Assembly (NCBI GenBank): GCA_016787485.1
Contig: JAEUUL010000022.1
Span: forward strand, 115,887 to 179,886
From: Bacteroidota bacterium
Lineage (GTDB): Bacteria; Bacteroidota; Bacteroidia; NS11-12g; UBA955
Reading direction: 5' to 3'
DNA: 64,000 nucleotides
In this document: one piece after another, positions 1 through 9,749 of the stretch
How the letters are laid out: every line of letters begins with the position of its first letter
Position numbering within the stretch: the first letter of the stretch is position 1
Position numbers and translations under genes: made by a program
Notes under the pieces: model-generated
What the model was told of the DNA's origin: nothing
Databases searched by the model: none
Seen by the model: only the letters and a program-made list of their open reading frames with translations

Positions 1-1
1 G

Positions 2-949
2 GACCTCTACCTGAACGGCGCCCTGCGATTAAAATCGGTGCAAAAACTGGTGCTGGATGAAGTGGATGAAATGCTGGGGCTTGGGTTTCAAAAACAACTG
101 ACAGACATACTGGAAATTCTGCCTGAAAAAAGACAAACTCTGCTGTTCAGCGCTACCACCAATGAAGATGTAGAAGAAATTTCTGCCGTCTTTTTCCGCA
201 ACCCGGTCCGTCTGGATGCAACTTCTGAAGGCACACCCATAGAAAAAGTAAAATTCCGTGCCTATTGCCTGCCCAATTTTCTTACCTCAGTAGGTCTGCT
301 TTCTCTGCTAATCAAAGAAAATCAGGACATGAACCGGGTACTCGTATTCTGTAATTCACGCAAACTGGCTGACAGACTTTGGGAGCATATCGCTGAAAAA
401 CTTCCGGGCATTTGCGGCCTCATGCATGCCAATAAATCACAGAATTTCCGGATTCAGTCACTGCAGAATTTTGAGTCGGGCAAAACCAGGGTGCTTATCG
501 CAACAGATTTGATCGCCAGAGGTATAGATGTACAAAACATCAGCCACGTGGTACATTTCGATTTACCCGATGACCCGGCACAGTTCCTGCACCGCAGTGG
601 ACGAACCGGCCGCGCAGATGCCAGCGGAGAGGTCATTGTCTTCCATTCTGAAGAAGAAAAAGAATTGCTGGATAATATTTCCCGCACACTCAGAATCGAA
701 TTGCCGGAACAACCCTTGCCCGGAAATCTCATGATGATTCAAAAGCTGATGCCGGATGAGCAAGAGCCCGATTCAAGACTGGGTGCAAGCCTTAAAAGCA
801 ATTTATTGCCTGAAACTCCAACCGGTGGGTTTCATGAAAAACATGAAAAAAACAAAAAAGTAAATCAGGGCGGTTCCTATCGCCGTAAACTGGCAGAGAA
901 ATACAAAAAACCAATCAGCCGCGGCGCCAAACGCAAAGGAGGCAAATAG
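2..949 (+). CDS. DEAD-box ATP-dependent RNA helicase, 3' part (5' end outside window)
   Basis: The frame is open from the first bases of the window, so the gene starts upstream and only motif II onward is present. Visible are motif II as LDEVDEML (DEVD, a variant of DEAD), motif III SAT in LLFSATTNEDV, the C-terminal RecA domain with ATDLIARGID (motif V) and HRSGRTGRA (motif VI), and a lysine/arginine-rich tail ending in KRKGGK that probably binds RNA nonspecifically. The family unwinds short RNA duplexes in ribosome assembly or RNA decay in the cytoplasm. The stop lies 5 bp before the copper ATPase gene, so the two are probably cotranscribed. I cannot assign a subfamily (RhlE, CsdA, DbpA) from this part. 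Confidence 0.93.
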   Translation, partial: DLYLNGALRLKSVQKLVLDEVDEMLGLGFQKQLTDILEILPEKRQTLLFSATTNEDVEEISAVFFRNPVRLDATSEGTPIEKVKFRAYCLPNFLTSVGLLSLLIKENQDMNRVLVFCNSRKLADRLWEHIAEKLPGICGLMHANKSQNFRIQSLQNFESGKTRVLIATDLIARGIDVQNISHVVHFDLPDDPAQFLHRSGRTGRADASGEVIVFHSEEEKELLDNISRTLRIELPEQPLPGNLMMIQKLMPDEQEPDSRLGASLKSNLLPETPTGGFHEKHEKNKKVNQGGSYRRKLAEKYKKPISRGAKRKGGK

Positions 950-954
950 CTGCC

Positions 955-3351
955 ATGTCTGTTCATTTGCTGATTTCAGTCCCGGACATGCACAATTCGC
1001 AATGTGCCCGTATGATCGAATCAGTTTTAACGGAGTTGGATGGCGTGCAAAACTTTTCAGCCAATCCGGCTGAAAAATGGCTCCGCCTGGAACTGGAAGA
1101 CAACACTGTCCTTGCCGGTGTAGTTCAGAAATTGGATGCCATTGGATATCCCGTTCACGAAAAATCCGGCAGATTTCCGGTTATGCATATGACCTGTGCC
1201 GCCTGCGCTGTAAGTACCGAAAGCATGCTCCGCTATCATCCCGGGGTAATTTCTGCAACTGTTGAAGCCGCCGGACATACCGCTTTTATCCGATGGATTC
1301 CGGAAATCACCAATCCTGAAGCCATGGCTGCTGCCTTAAGGAGTATTGGTTACGATCTTAACCTCAACACTGATTCATCCGATGATTCAGAATCGACTGA
1401 GCACCTGAAAAAATCAAGATTGAAATCGTTGATTTCACTCACCCTGGCCATACCTCTGGCCATTGCAGGCATGTTTTTTATGCATCATGCCTGGGCGCCA
1501 TGGATCATGTGGCTGCTTTCCACACCCATCGTTTTCTATTCCGGCAGCAGCTTTTTTATCAGGGCCTGGAAACAAATCAGACACAGACAAACCGGAATGG
1601 ACACGCTGGTTGCTCTGAGTACCGGAACAGCCTATCTATTCAGCATCTTCAATCTGTTTTTTCCTCACCTGTGGCACAAATCGGGTATACATGCCCATGT
1701 GTGGTTTGAATCTGCAGGGGTTGTAATTGCATTTGTGCTGCTGGGCCGATGGCTTGAAGAAAAAGCCAGAAATAAAACAGGTGCTGCCATTCAAAAATTA
1801 ATGGGATTGCAACCCAATGAAACGGTGCGCATAAAAAACAATGGTGAATATGAAACCATACCCATTTTCCGTGTGATGAAAGGAGACCTTTTGCTCGCCA
1901 GAAAGGGAGAGAAAATCTCAGCAGACGGTGTAGTGGCAGAAGGAAACGCATGGGTAGACGAAAGCATGATGACCGGTGAGCCAATCCCGGCAGAAAAATC
2001 AGCAGGTTCCCATGTTTTGGCAGGCACAGTCGTTCATCACGGAAATTTCACCTACCGGGCGGCCCAAACAGGGGATCAAACACTATTGGCCGGCATCATT
2101 CAGGCTGTGAAAGTAGCGCAGGGCAGCAAAGCTCCTGTTCAAAAACTGGTGGACCGTATTTCAATGGTATTTGTCCCGGTAGTCGTGGGCATTGCCATTG
2201 TAAGTGCACTTGTCTGGGGGATGGCAGGGGGAACAGATGGCTGGCTCTATGGCCTGCATGCCTTTGTTACTGTCCTGGTGGTGGCCTGCCCCTGCGCACT
2301 GGGTTTGGCCACACCGGCAGCGCTTTCAGCCGGAATTGGAAAAGCCGCAGAATCGGGCATTCTTGTCCGGGATGCAGAATCCCTCGAAAGGATTGCAAAT
2401 ATTCAGATTCTCGCGCTTGACAAAACAGGCACATTGACTGAAGGCAAACCCCAGGTGGTGAGAATGCTGCCTTCTGATCCCGACACCCCTGTTCTGAATG
2501 CTTTTTTCACCCTCATGTCACTGAGTTCACACCCCCTGGCCTCAGCCATTGCAAGCCAGTTGCTGAATTGCAGTAAAAGGGATGACCTTACCGTGGAAGA
2601 AATCGCCGGAAAAGGGATAACCGGAAAAAATGACCGCGAATTCTGGATTGCCGGCAACCGCACTTTCCTTCAGGAACAAGGTTTTGCTGTAGATTCGATG
2701 CTTGAAAATCTGGAAAAAGACTGGGATAACCGTGGAAACTCTCTGGTATGGTTGGGATTCAATGGAAAAGCCATTTTACTCACCGTTTTGCAGGATTCAC
2801 CGAGACCTTCGGCCCATGCCGCTATCCAGGCGATGAAAGATGCGGGAATCCGGTTGTATCTGCTTTCAGGTGACAATATTTCATCTGTCTCCAAATGGGC
2901 CGCAGAATTCGGAATCACAAACTTTCAGGGTGAGCTGACCCCTGCCCGTAAAGCAGAAATTCTAACAACATTGAAACGGGACCATAGAATGGTGGCCATG
3001 GCAGGAGACGGGATCAACGACAGTGAAGCTTTGGCTGTCGCTGATGTTTCTATAGCCATGGGCACCGGTACGGATGTTGCTATGCACGTGGCAGGCCTCA
3101 CTCTGGTGGGCAGCGATCTGCAAAAAATTCCGGTCGCTATTAAACTGTCCCGGTTTGTCAGTGCCATCATCCGGCAAAATCTTTTCTGGGCTTTCATTTA
3201 CAACGTAATTGGCATTCCGGTTGCTGCCGGAATCCTGGTCCCGTTTACAGGCTTTCAGATCAACCCAATGATTGCAGGCGCAGCCATGGCCCTGAGCAGT
3301 GTTTCCGTTGTGCTGAACAGCCTGAGAATTACCCGGTTTAAGACCCTGTGA
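955..3351 (+). CDS. copA: Cu(+)-exporting P1B-type ATPase
   Basis: 798 aa, the usual length for a bacterial copper ATPase. The order is: a degenerate HMA-like domain (about residues 1-72), a second HMA domain with the metal motif MTCAAC (about 79-84), membrane segments, the actuator TGEP (about 340), the membrane metal site CPCAL (about 445), the phosphorylation site DKTGTLT (about 489), the hinge GDGINDSEA (about 684), and the last two helices with YN and MALSS. CPC plus YN plus MxxSS is the known signature of the Cu+ (P1B-1) subgroup. The protein pumps Cu+ out of the cytoplasm using ATP. In the first HMA domain the CxxC is NSQC, so one metal-binding cysteine is lost. It follows the helicase gene by 5 bp and its last base is about 40 bp before the next promoter. 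Confidence 0.95.
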   Translation: MSVHLLISVPDMHNSQCARMIESVLTELDGVQNFSANPAEKWLRLELEDNTVLAGVVQKLDAIGYPVHEKSGRFPVMHMTCAACAVSTESMLRYHPGVISATVEAAGHTAFIRWIPEITNPEAMAAALRSIGYDLNLNTDSSDDSESTEHLKKSRLKSLISLTLAIPLAIAGMFFMHHAWAPWIMWLLSTPIVFYSGSSFFIRAWKQIRHRQTGMDTLVALSTGTAYLFSIFNLFFPHLWHKSGIHAHVWFESAGVVIAFVLLGRWLEEKARNKTGAAIQKLMGLQPNETVRIKNNGEYETIPIFRVMKGDLLLARKGEKISADGVVAEGNAWVDESMMTGEPIPAEKSAGSHVLAGTVVHHGNFTYRAAQTGDQTLLAGIIQAVKVAQGSKAPVQKLVDRISMVFVPVVVGIAIVSALVWGMAGGTDGWLYGLHAFVTVLVVACPCALGLATPAALSAGIGKAAESGILVRDAESLERIANIQILALDKTGTLTEGKPQVVRMLPSDPDTPVLNAFFTLMSLSSHPLASAIASQLLNCSKRDDLTVEEIAGKGITGKNDREFWIAGNRTFLQEQGFAVDSMLENLEKDWDNRGNSLVWLGFNGKAILLTVLQDSPRPSAHAAIQAMKDAGIRLYLLSGDNISSVSKWAAEFGITNFQGELTPARKAEILTTLKRDHRMVAMAGDGINDSEALAVADVSIAMGTGTDVAMHVAGLTLVGSDLQKIPVAIKLSRFVSAIIRQNLFWAFIYNVIGIPVAAGILVPFTGFQINPMIAGAAMALSSVSVVLNSLRITRFKTL

Positions 3352-3388
3352 TTTCGCATGATTATCGATAGAAAACCAATATCACAGG

Positions 3389-3420
3389 TTTGCGCTGTCT
3401 TTACAATTGCCGTATTCTTG
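3389..3420 (+). promoter_or_regulatory. Bacteroidota-type promoter of the SpoIIM-MoxR-DUF58 operon
   Basis: TTTG at 3389-3392, a 20-nt spacer, then TATTCTTG at 3413-3420. This fits the Bacteroidota consensus TTTG/N17-23/TAnnTTTG with one mismatch in the -7 box. The ATG at 3429 follows by 8 nt, giving a very short leader. It also argues against the longer in-frame start at 3390, which would lie inside the promoter. Confidence 0.5.
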
Positions 3421-3428
3421 TAATCCCG

Positions 3429-5351
3429 ATGCGCGAATCCAAATTCATCGACCAAAACCGCGAAAAATGGCAGCAATATGAGCAGGGTATTAAAAACAAC
3501 ACCCTTGATGCTGAAAAGATGGAACGCGCTTTCATCGAGCTCAATGATGATTTGGCTTATGCCCAGACTTTTTATAAAAACAGATCCGTCCGTGTATTTC
3601 TCAACAATCTGCTGAGCCCGGTTTACAACCGAATTTACAGGGGCAGAAGTCTGAACAGAAAATCCGTAGCCACATTTTTTATCCATGATGCACCTCTGAT
3701 GAATTTCCGGGCCAGACATTTCATGCTCATCAGTCTCATCACAGTGATGCTCGGTTTCTCCACCGGATTTTTCGGCACCCGGCACGACTATCAGTTTGCG
3801 TATACTGTGCTGGGAAACCGATATGTGGAAATGACCGAGAAAAACATTGAAAAAAAAGACCCCCTGGCGGTTTATAAATCAAGCGATGCCGCAGAAATGT
3901 TTTTCAGAATTGCCACTAATAATCTATCTGTAGCGTTCTACTTTTTTCTGTTCGGGGCACTTTTTTGTGTCGGTACCCTGTATCTGCTCTTTATGAATGG
4001 CATTGTACTGGGTGTTTTTACTTACATGTTCACCTCCCGCGGTTTGGCCACAGAATATCTTCTCACAGTATACCAGCATGGCACACTCGAGATTCTGACC
4101 ATGGTAATAGAAGGGGCTGCCGGACTGATGATGGGGGCCGGATTTCTGTTTCCCGGCACCATCAGCCGGCTGCAGAGCATACAGGAAGCTGCCCGCAGAA
4201 GCATTATCATGTTTCTTGTGTGCATACCCATCATTATCCTGGCTGCGTTTATCGAAAGCTATCTCACCCGGCACACAGAAATCCCCAATGCTGCCCGTTC
4301 CATGGTGCTCATTCTCAGTTTTCTTTTTATGCTTTATTACTTCGTCATCTATCCATGGTGGCGGTTCCGCGGCGATAAACAATATCTTTCCCAGAGTCCG
4401 GATGTAAAAGCCGAGAAAAACAATGGTTGGAAGCCCGGAAAATTGTACCGTCTTGGTGAAACAATCCTGCTGAGTTTTCAGTATCTGAAATCGAATGCCG
4501 GAGCACTTCTTACCGGTGGCGCAATAGTTTTGTCTGCCTGGTGGGGTCTTTCACATTTTATGGGCGATGGCGGTGTGGCCGAAGATGTGGAATTCCAACT
4601 CAGACGATACGCCACTGTTACAGACGAGTCCGGATACGATGGCAACCTTGCAGCATCCCTTTTAAGTCAGCTTGAAGCAGGTGCAAAACTCATTTTCTTT
4701 AATCTTTACGCCAGCAATTACCTGCTTGCCCCCGGGCTTTTCAGCGTTTTTTTCTACACCTGGGCGGCATTGTTCACCGCATTCCTTCTGCCAGCGGCAA
4801 ATTTTAAACACTTCCATTCCGGCAATAACAACACAGGTACTTACAAACGTTTGGTTCTATCCGCAATGCTATCGCTGGTTCTCAGCCTTTTACTGCTCGT
4901 CAGTGGCTCCCTGTGGTGGCTTACCCTGCTATTGACCCTCCCCATTTTCGCGGGCTATATTGCCATGTTTTCTGATTCAGAAAAACACTCCTTTTCGAAA
5001 ACCACCGCAATCGTTTTTGAAAATTACTTTGAAGGTTTTCTGCGAATGATGGGCGCCGTTCTGGTCTGCCTTCTCCTCTATTTCCTCACCATGTTCGGCA
5101 TATGGTTTCTTGTTACCATTATCCTCGCATTTTCCTCCGCAGTACATGGATTAAACAGCTTTTCAGACAACACCCTTCTGTTTTTTGTTCGTGTCAATTA
5201 TGTCATTCTGCCCGCCATCATCAGCCTCACCACATTTGTCTTTGTTTCCATTCATTTTGTACTCAGGGAAAAACTGAAAGGAAGGCATTTATTAAACAAT
5301 ATCCGTTCCATATCCTTTAAGAAATCAGCTTATGGCGTGGAAACTGAATAA
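3429..5351 (+). CDS. SpoIIM-family membrane protein fused to a second polytopic membrane domain
   Basis: 640 aa from the ATG at 3429; an upstream in-frame start at 3390 overlaps the promoter. Residues about 1-320 match the SpoIIM-like integral membrane family (PF01944): a soluble N-terminus containing DLAYAQTFYKN, then helices around FGTRHDYQ and a conserved segment with HGTLEI and EGAAGLMMGAG. After a basic linker, residues about 340-640 hold another five or six membrane helices, which in related operons I would expect as a separate gene. First gene of an operon with DUF4129, DUF4350, MoxR and DUF58 genes, overlapping the next by 20 bp. The operon type is widespread in Bacteroidota, but its role (envelope assembly or stress) is not settled. 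The sporulation name does not imply spores. Confidence 0.85.
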   Translation: MRESKFIDQNREKWQQYEQGIKNNTLDAEKMERAFIELNDDLAYAQTFYKNRSVRVFLNNLLSPVYNRIYRGRSLNRKSVATFFIHDAPLMNFRARHFMLISLITVMLGFSTGFFGTRHDYQFAYTVLGNRYVEMTEKNIEKKDPLAVYKSSDAAEMFFRIATNNLSVAFYFFLFGALFCVGTLYLLFMNGIVLGVFTYMFTSRGLATEYLLTVYQHGTLEILTMVIEGAAGLMMGAGFLFPGTISRLQSIQEAARRSIIMFLVCIPIIILAAFIESYLTRHTEIPNAARSMVLILSFLFMLYYFVIYPWWRFRGDKQYLSQSPDVKAEKNNGWKPGKLYRLGETILLSFQYLKSNAGALLTGGAIVLSAWWGLSHFMGDGGVAEDVEFQLRRYATVTDESGYDGNLAASLLSQLEAGAKLIFFNLYASNYLLAPGLFSVFFYTWAALFTAFLLPAANFKHFHSGNNNTGTYKRLVLSAMLSLVLSLLLLVSGSLWWLTLLLTLPIFAGYIAMFSDSEKHSFSKTTAIVFENYFEGFLRMMGAVLVCLLLYFLTMFGIWFLVTIILAFSSAVHGLNSFSDNTLLFFVRVNYVILPAIISLTTFVFVSIHFVLREKLKGRHLLNNIRSISFKKSAYGVETE

Positions 5352-6126
5352 AGCAAATCCCCGCATAAAAGTATCGTGGCAAAAACTCCACGCTTTTTTC
5401 TGCATTTTCATTTTTTTTCAGCACACCATTCATGCACAAAATTTTGTAGAAACTGAACCGGCTCTGGAAACCGGGCAAAAACAACCCACAAAAGGCACAC
5501 TGCAAAAAACCTATGAATCCAACGAACCCGGCGGTAAAAACATAGACCAGGACGCTGTAAAAAAAGAGGTGGATAAACTCCTTTGGCAACAAAAAGAAAA
5601 AATTGCACCCCAAAAAATCAATCAACAGCGTATAACGGCACCCAAACCCAGTGTACCGGCATCGGGCATTTCCACCACTTTTATCTACATCCTTGCCATA
5701 GGTGCAATAGCTGCATTGCTTGTTTGGATACTCCTGAAAAGTGGCAAAGGAAACAGAAAGATAAAAAAAGAACCACTCGCTGCTCTTTCTCATCTGGATG
5801 ACATAGAGAAATTAACAAATCTGGAACTGAATCCACTGCTTGATGCAGCACTGCGCGAAGGAAACTACAGGCTGGCAGTGCGCATTCTCTATCTGCAAAA
5901 CCTGCAGCTTCTGTTCAAAAAAAATGTGCTCGTCCCGTCCAATGAAAAAACAAACATGGATTATTTACGCGAACTGGGTACTGCTCCGTACTATGACCTT
6001 TTTCAGTATCTTACCCGTGTATTTGACTATGTATGGTATGGAGAAAGCCATATTGATTCAGAAGGTTACAAAGTCATTCTTCCCTCTTTTCAGAATTTAC
6101 ACGCAAAAATTGAGTCAAGGCAGTGA
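5332..6126 (+). CDS. DUF4129-type membrane protein of the MoxR/DUF58 operon
   Basis: 264 aa. An N-terminal signal-like segment (ending near HTIHAQ, about residue 38) is followed by a low-complexity Lys/Gln/Pro-rich periplasmic stretch, one membrane helix (FIYILAIGAIAALLVWIL, about 116-133), then a cytoplasmic domain with YRLAVRILYLQNLQLL and a C-terminal YLTRVFDYVWYGE. The last two match the DUF4129 family. Function is unknown; the domain is almost always found beside MoxR and DUF58 genes and may act as a scaffold for them. Its start overlaps the previous gene by 20 bp and its stop overlaps the next start as GTGA, so expression is probably coupled. Confidence 0.8.
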   Translation: MAWKLNKANPRIKVSWQKLHAFFCIFIFFQHTIHAQNFVETEPALETGQKQPTKGTLQKTYESNEPGGKNIDQDAVKKEVDKLLWQQKEKIAPQKINQQRITAPKPSVPASGISTTFIYILAIGAIAALLVWILLKSGKGNRKIKKEPLAALSHLDDIEKLTNLELNPLLDAALREGNYRLAVRILYLQNLQLLFKKNVLVPSNEKTNMDYLRELGTAPYYDLFQYLTRVFDYVWYGESHIDSEGYKVILPSFQNLHAKIESRQ

Positions 6127-7427
6127 ACAGTCGCAGCACCATATGGATCGTGAGTATTACAGCCATTGTGCTGGCACTTCTGCTATACTGGCTCCTCAGC
6201 TCCGGGGCTGAAACAAAATGGGAACCCCGCTTAAAAAAAGAGGGCACAGAGCCTTATGACCTGAGTGTATTCCATCACACCCTGAAAAACACATGGGGTA
6301 CACAATACACAGAAATTGCCGAAAACAGCAGTCTTGAAAAATCCATCTCCCGCATGAATCCTGCCAATGGAGATGTGTATTGCTATGCAGGTAAAAACTG
6401 GTACCTTACCAAAAAAGAAACCGAATTACTGCAAAAATTCGTCTCCGCCGGCGGACATGTTTTTGTATCAACTTATGGTTTCTCTTCTGATTTAAACAAA
6501 TCCTTTCAGCCGCTGAAAAATTACGAATTATCTAACTTCACAAGCCAAACCGCCCTTTCCGTTTTCCGCAACAAAACACTCAGACAGCCCAATACCAGTT
6601 TCACATTCTTCAATGGCCAGGATACTGTAAAATTGATGGACTGGTTTTATTTCATAGAAACAAATAAAAAACCCCTTTTATCTGAACAAGATTTTGAAGA
6701 TGCTCTCTCGGAATCCGATCCGGATCTGGTGGTAACCCTGTCTGAATTAAACAGCAAAGGTCCTGATTTTTTACGGGTACATTATGGGGCCGGAACAATG
6801 ATGCTGCATACCAATCCACTGTTTTTCAGCAACTATTTTCTGAAATCGGAACAAGGCAGGCAATATCTGGCCCAGTGCATTTCACATATGCCGGCAGGCA
6901 GGCTTTGGTATGACCTGAGTGGTGGCATTCAAAAACCGGAATCCCGCACTGGCTATGCACGCAGGGATATGCTGGATTTTATCCGCAGCAGCCGCGGATT
7001 GAGCATGGCTTGGAACCTTATGCTGGCAGGTATTGGCCTGTTTTTATTGTTCAGCGGGCGGCGTTTGCAGCGCATTATCCCTGTGAAAGAACCACCCGCA
7101 AACAGCACCCTCGCATTTGCCGATGCAATAGGATATTTTTATTACTCAGAAAACGAAAATACCGTGGTTTTTCGCAGAGAATGGAATCAATTTGTTCAAT
7201 TTCTGCGTTTTCATTACCGTATCCACGAACCCAAAAACACGGCTGAAGATATAGCCCGGCTGAGTGAAAAAAGTGGGGTCCCCGAGAGGGTTATTCAACA
7301 CGTATACAATCAATATGAAAAATTCAGGTTGTTAAGTGCATTGAATCAGGATGACCTGCTGGAAATGAACATCGCCCTTACTCAATTTTATACATCTTGC
7401 AATAAAACACATGGAAAATTTAGATAA
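6123..7427 (+). CDS. DUF4350-type membrane-anchored protein of the MoxR/DUF58 operon
   Basis: 434 aa starting with GTG in a GTGA overlap with the previous stop. There is an N-terminal helix (about residues 6-25, IWIVSITAIVLALLLYWLL), a large extracytoplasmic domain (about 30-290) with LLQKFVSAGGHVFVSTYG, the glutamine-amidotransferase-like 'unveiled flag' region seen in DUF4350 proteins, a second helix near WNLMLAGIGLFLLFSGRR (about 297-314), and a cytoplasmic tail. Placement directly before moxR is standard for this family. No catalytic residues can be assigned; function is unknown. Confidence 0.78.
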   Translation: MNSRSTIWIVSITAIVLALLLYWLLSSGAETKWEPRLKKEGTEPYDLSVFHHTLKNTWGTQYTEIAENSSLEKSISRMNPANGDVYCYAGKNWYLTKKETELLQKFVSAGGHVFVSTYGFSSDLNKSFQPLKNYELSNFTSQTALSVFRNKTLRQPNTSFTFFNGQDTVKLMDWFYFIETNKKPLLSEQDFEDALSESDPDLVVTLSELNSKGPDFLRVHYGAGTMMLHTNPLFFSNYFLKSEQGRQYLAQCISHMPAGRLWYDLSGGIQKPESRTGYARRDMLDFIRSSRGLSMAWNLMLAGIGLFLLFSGRRLQRIIPVKEPPANSTLAFADAIGYFYYSENENTVVFRREWNQFVQFLRFHYRIHEPKNTAEDIARLSEKSGVPERVIQHVYNQYEKFRLLSALNQDDLLEMNIALTQFYTSCNKTHGKFR

Positions 7428-8406
7428 TCCGATTCCGGGCCTGCCGGAACATCAGGCAGAACTTTCCACTTTTGCCAACGCAGTGCAGCAAATCCGCACA
7501 GAGGTGGGCAAAACCCTGGTGGGACAAACCCAAATGGTAGACCTCATTGTCGCTGCACTGTTCAGCAACGGGCATGTACTGATTGAAGGAGTACCGGGTA
7601 TTGCAAAGACACTGACCGCCAAATTGCTCGCACGCTGTCTGGACCTGCAATTCAGCCGCATTCAGTTCACCCCGGACCTCATGCCTGCCGATGTAACCGG
7701 CACCAGTATCTTCAATGTAAAAACCCAGGATTTCGAGTTCCGCAAAGGCCCTGTATTTGCCAATGTGGTTCTCATCGACGAAATCAACCGGTCACCGGCA
7801 AAAACCCAGGCTGCCCTTTTTGAAGTTATGGAAGAAGGGCAAATCACCACCGATGGGACCCCAAGAATGGTGCCCCAGCCTTTTATGGTGCTGGCTACCC
7901 AAAATCCCATTGAACAGGAAGGAACCTATAAATTACCCGAAGCACAACAGGACCGGTTTATGATGAAAATCATCATCGGTTATCCCACCCTGGAAGAAGA
8001 GTCAGAAATTCTGCAGCGATTCAGTCAGCCCGGTTCCGGTCATGCACTTACGGATATAAAACCGGTTCTGAATTCCAGGGAGATACAGGACATTCGCGAT
8101 ACGGTCAGCCAGGTGCATATTTCCAAAGAACTGATGAAATATGTGGCCGGTGTGGTGCATGCAACACGGTCGCACAAAGACCTCTATCTGGGCGCATCTC
8201 CCCGGGCATCACTGGCCATTATGCGATGCAGTAAAGTGATTGCCGCCATGAACGGTCGCAATTTTGTAACACCAGACGATATCCGTTTCGTTACCTTCCC
8301 TGTACTCAATCATCGCCTCATTCTCACACCAGAAAGCGAAATGGAAGGCGTTGAAATCAGACAGGTTGTGGATGAAATTTTAAAAACCGTAGAAATTCCC
8401 CGTTGA
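7411..8406 (+). CDS. MoxR-family AAA+ ATPase
   Basis: 331 aa, normal for MoxR. It has a Walker A of MoxR type (GVPGIAKTLTAK, about residues 54-65), Walker B LIDEINRSPAKTQAAL (about 118-133), sensor 1 ATQNPIEQEGTYKLPEAQ with the downstream DRF arginine, and a C-terminal lid. MoxR ATPases act as chaperones that remodel or insert cofactors into partner proteins, typically a VWA or DUF58 protein encoded nearby. Here the DUF58 gene follows immediately (TTGA overlap) and the start overlaps the DUF4350 gene by 17 bp. Confidence 0.93.
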   Translation: MENLDNPIPGLPEHQAELSTFANAVQQIRTEVGKTLVGQTQMVDLIVAALFSNGHVLIEGVPGIAKTLTAKLLARCLDLQFSRIQFTPDLMPADVTGTSIFNVKTQDFEFRKGPVFANVVLIDEINRSPAKTQAALFEVMEEGQITTDGTPRMVPQPFMVLATQNPIEQEGTYKLPEAQQDRFMMKIIIGYPTLEEESEILQRFSQPGSGHALTDIKPVLNSREIQDIRDTVSQVHISKELMKYVAGVVHATRSHKDLYLGASPRASLAIMRCSKVIAAMNGRNFVTPDDIRFVTFPVLNHRLILTPESEMEGVEIRQVVDEILKTVEIPR

Positions 8407-9746
8407 TACGAAGACTGCTATACCGGTTTGACCTGTTTCTGAGCAAACGCCTGTTCTGGCTTCTGGCAGCGCTTGTCATTGCCTTTATCCTCTCTTATCC
8501 GTTTGGCTGGTTATTGGCCCCTGCCCGTGTAGCACTGATTGCCCTTGCCATTGTCACACTTACCGATGGTTTGCTGATTTTCCTCTTTGCAAATCCCATT
8601 AAAGTTGAAAGATTTACCACAGAAAAATGGTCACTCGGTGATGAAAATTCCGTTCGGATTGAACTGAAAAACCGCTTTCCACTGCCATGGTATGTACACA
8701 TTGCAGATGAACTGCCCTTTCAACTGCAGGAACGCAATTTTCTTATTCGTCAATGGCTGCTGCCCCTGGCAAAAAAAACAGTTCCGTATACCGTGAAACC
8801 ACTTTCAAGAGGAGAATATGGCTTCGGTGCCATCCGCGTTCTCCTGCATAGTCCCCTGGGTTTGCTGGCAAGAAGAATCACTACCCCTGCCGAAGAAACA
8901 GTGGCAGTATTTCCCAGTATTATTCAGATGAAAAAGTACAGCATTTATACGTCACAGCGACTTGCACAATATTATGGCGTAAAAAAAATAAGGCGACTGG
9001 GACTCAGCTTTGAATTTGAACAAATCAAAGACTACGTGGCAGGCGATGATATACGCCATATCAATTGGAAAGCCACCGGTCGTACAGCTTCCTTAAAAAC
9101 CAACCATTTTATTGAGGAAAAATCACAACCGGTTTATTGTGTGATTGACAAAAGCAGGGTAATGAATCTGGCATTTAACGGACTCACTCTGCTTGACTAT
9201 AGCATCAATGCATCACTGGTTATTGCCAATACCGCATTGCAAAAGGGTGACAGGGCGGGACTGATTGCTTTTTCAGACAAAATGGGTGCGGCTCTGAGGG
9301 CAGATAATTCCCCCGGCCAGTTGCGGCGAATAATGGATGCTCTTTACAATCAAAGCTACAGAGAAACAGAAGCAGATTATGAATTTCTGTACAATGCAAC
9401 CCGTCGCATTACTGGTTCAAGAAGCCTGTTGTTTTTGTTCACACATTTTGAGAGCATGTATGCATTGCAAAGGGTACTGCCGGTATTGCGCAAATTGAAT
9501 AAAAGCCATTTGCTTATTGTTATTTTCTTCAGCAATTCCGAAGTGGAATCTTATGCCTATGCACCGTCTGAAAACATGAAAGAAATTTACAACCGGATGA
9601 TCGCGCGCCAAATGGTGGCAGATCTGCGGCAAATGGCCATAGAGCTAAACAATCACGGCATACAGTGCATCGTCACAAAACCACAGGATCTCACCATTTC
9701 CACCCTGAACAAATACCTGGAATTAAAAGCAAAAGGAATTGTATAA
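8403..9746 (+). CDS. DUF58 (VWA-like) membrane protein, MoxR partner
   Basis: 447 aa, starting at TTG in a TTGA overlap with the moxR stop; no ATG lies near. Two N-terminal helices (about residues 11-55) precede a beta-rich segment and the DUF58 core, RRLGLSFEFEQIKDYVAGDDIRHINWKAT being split around the signature YVAGDDIRHINWKATGR (about 214-230). A VWA-like fold follows: VYCVIDKSRVM replaces the canonical DxSxS metal site, so metal binding is uncertain. DUF58 proteins are the usual substrates or partners of MoxR ATPases. Confidence 0.9.
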   Translation: MIRRLLYRFDLFLSKRLFWLLAALVIAFILSYPFGWLLAPARVALIALAIVTLTDGLLIFLFANPIKVERFTTEKWSLGDENSVRIELKNRFPLPWYVHIADELPFQLQERNFLIRQWLLPLAKKTVPYTVKPLSRGEYGFGAIRVLLHSPLGLLARRITTPAEETVAVFPSIIQMKKYSIYTSQRLAQYYGVKKIRRLGLSFEFEQIKDYVAGDDIRHINWKATGRTASLKTNHFIEEKSQPVYCVIDKSRVMNLAFNGLTLLDYSINASLVIANTALQKGDRAGLIAFSDKMGAALRADNSPGQLRRIMDALYNQSYRETEADYEFLYNATRRITGSRSLLFLFTHFESMYALQRVLPVLRKLNKSHLLIVIFFSNSEVESYAYAPSENMKEIYNRMIARQMVADLRQMAIELNNHGIQCIVTKPQDLTISTLNKYLELKAKGIV

Positions 9747-9749
9747 ACC

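Noticed and set aside
3255-3785. 176-codon minus-strand open frame
   Set aside because: Spans the end of the copper ATPase gene and the start of the SpoIIM gene in antisense; its start and content are unsupported.
3429-5351. Sign of a spore-forming organism
   Set aside because: SpoIIM-like proteins are common in non-spore-forming Bacteroidota; no other sporulation gene is seen.
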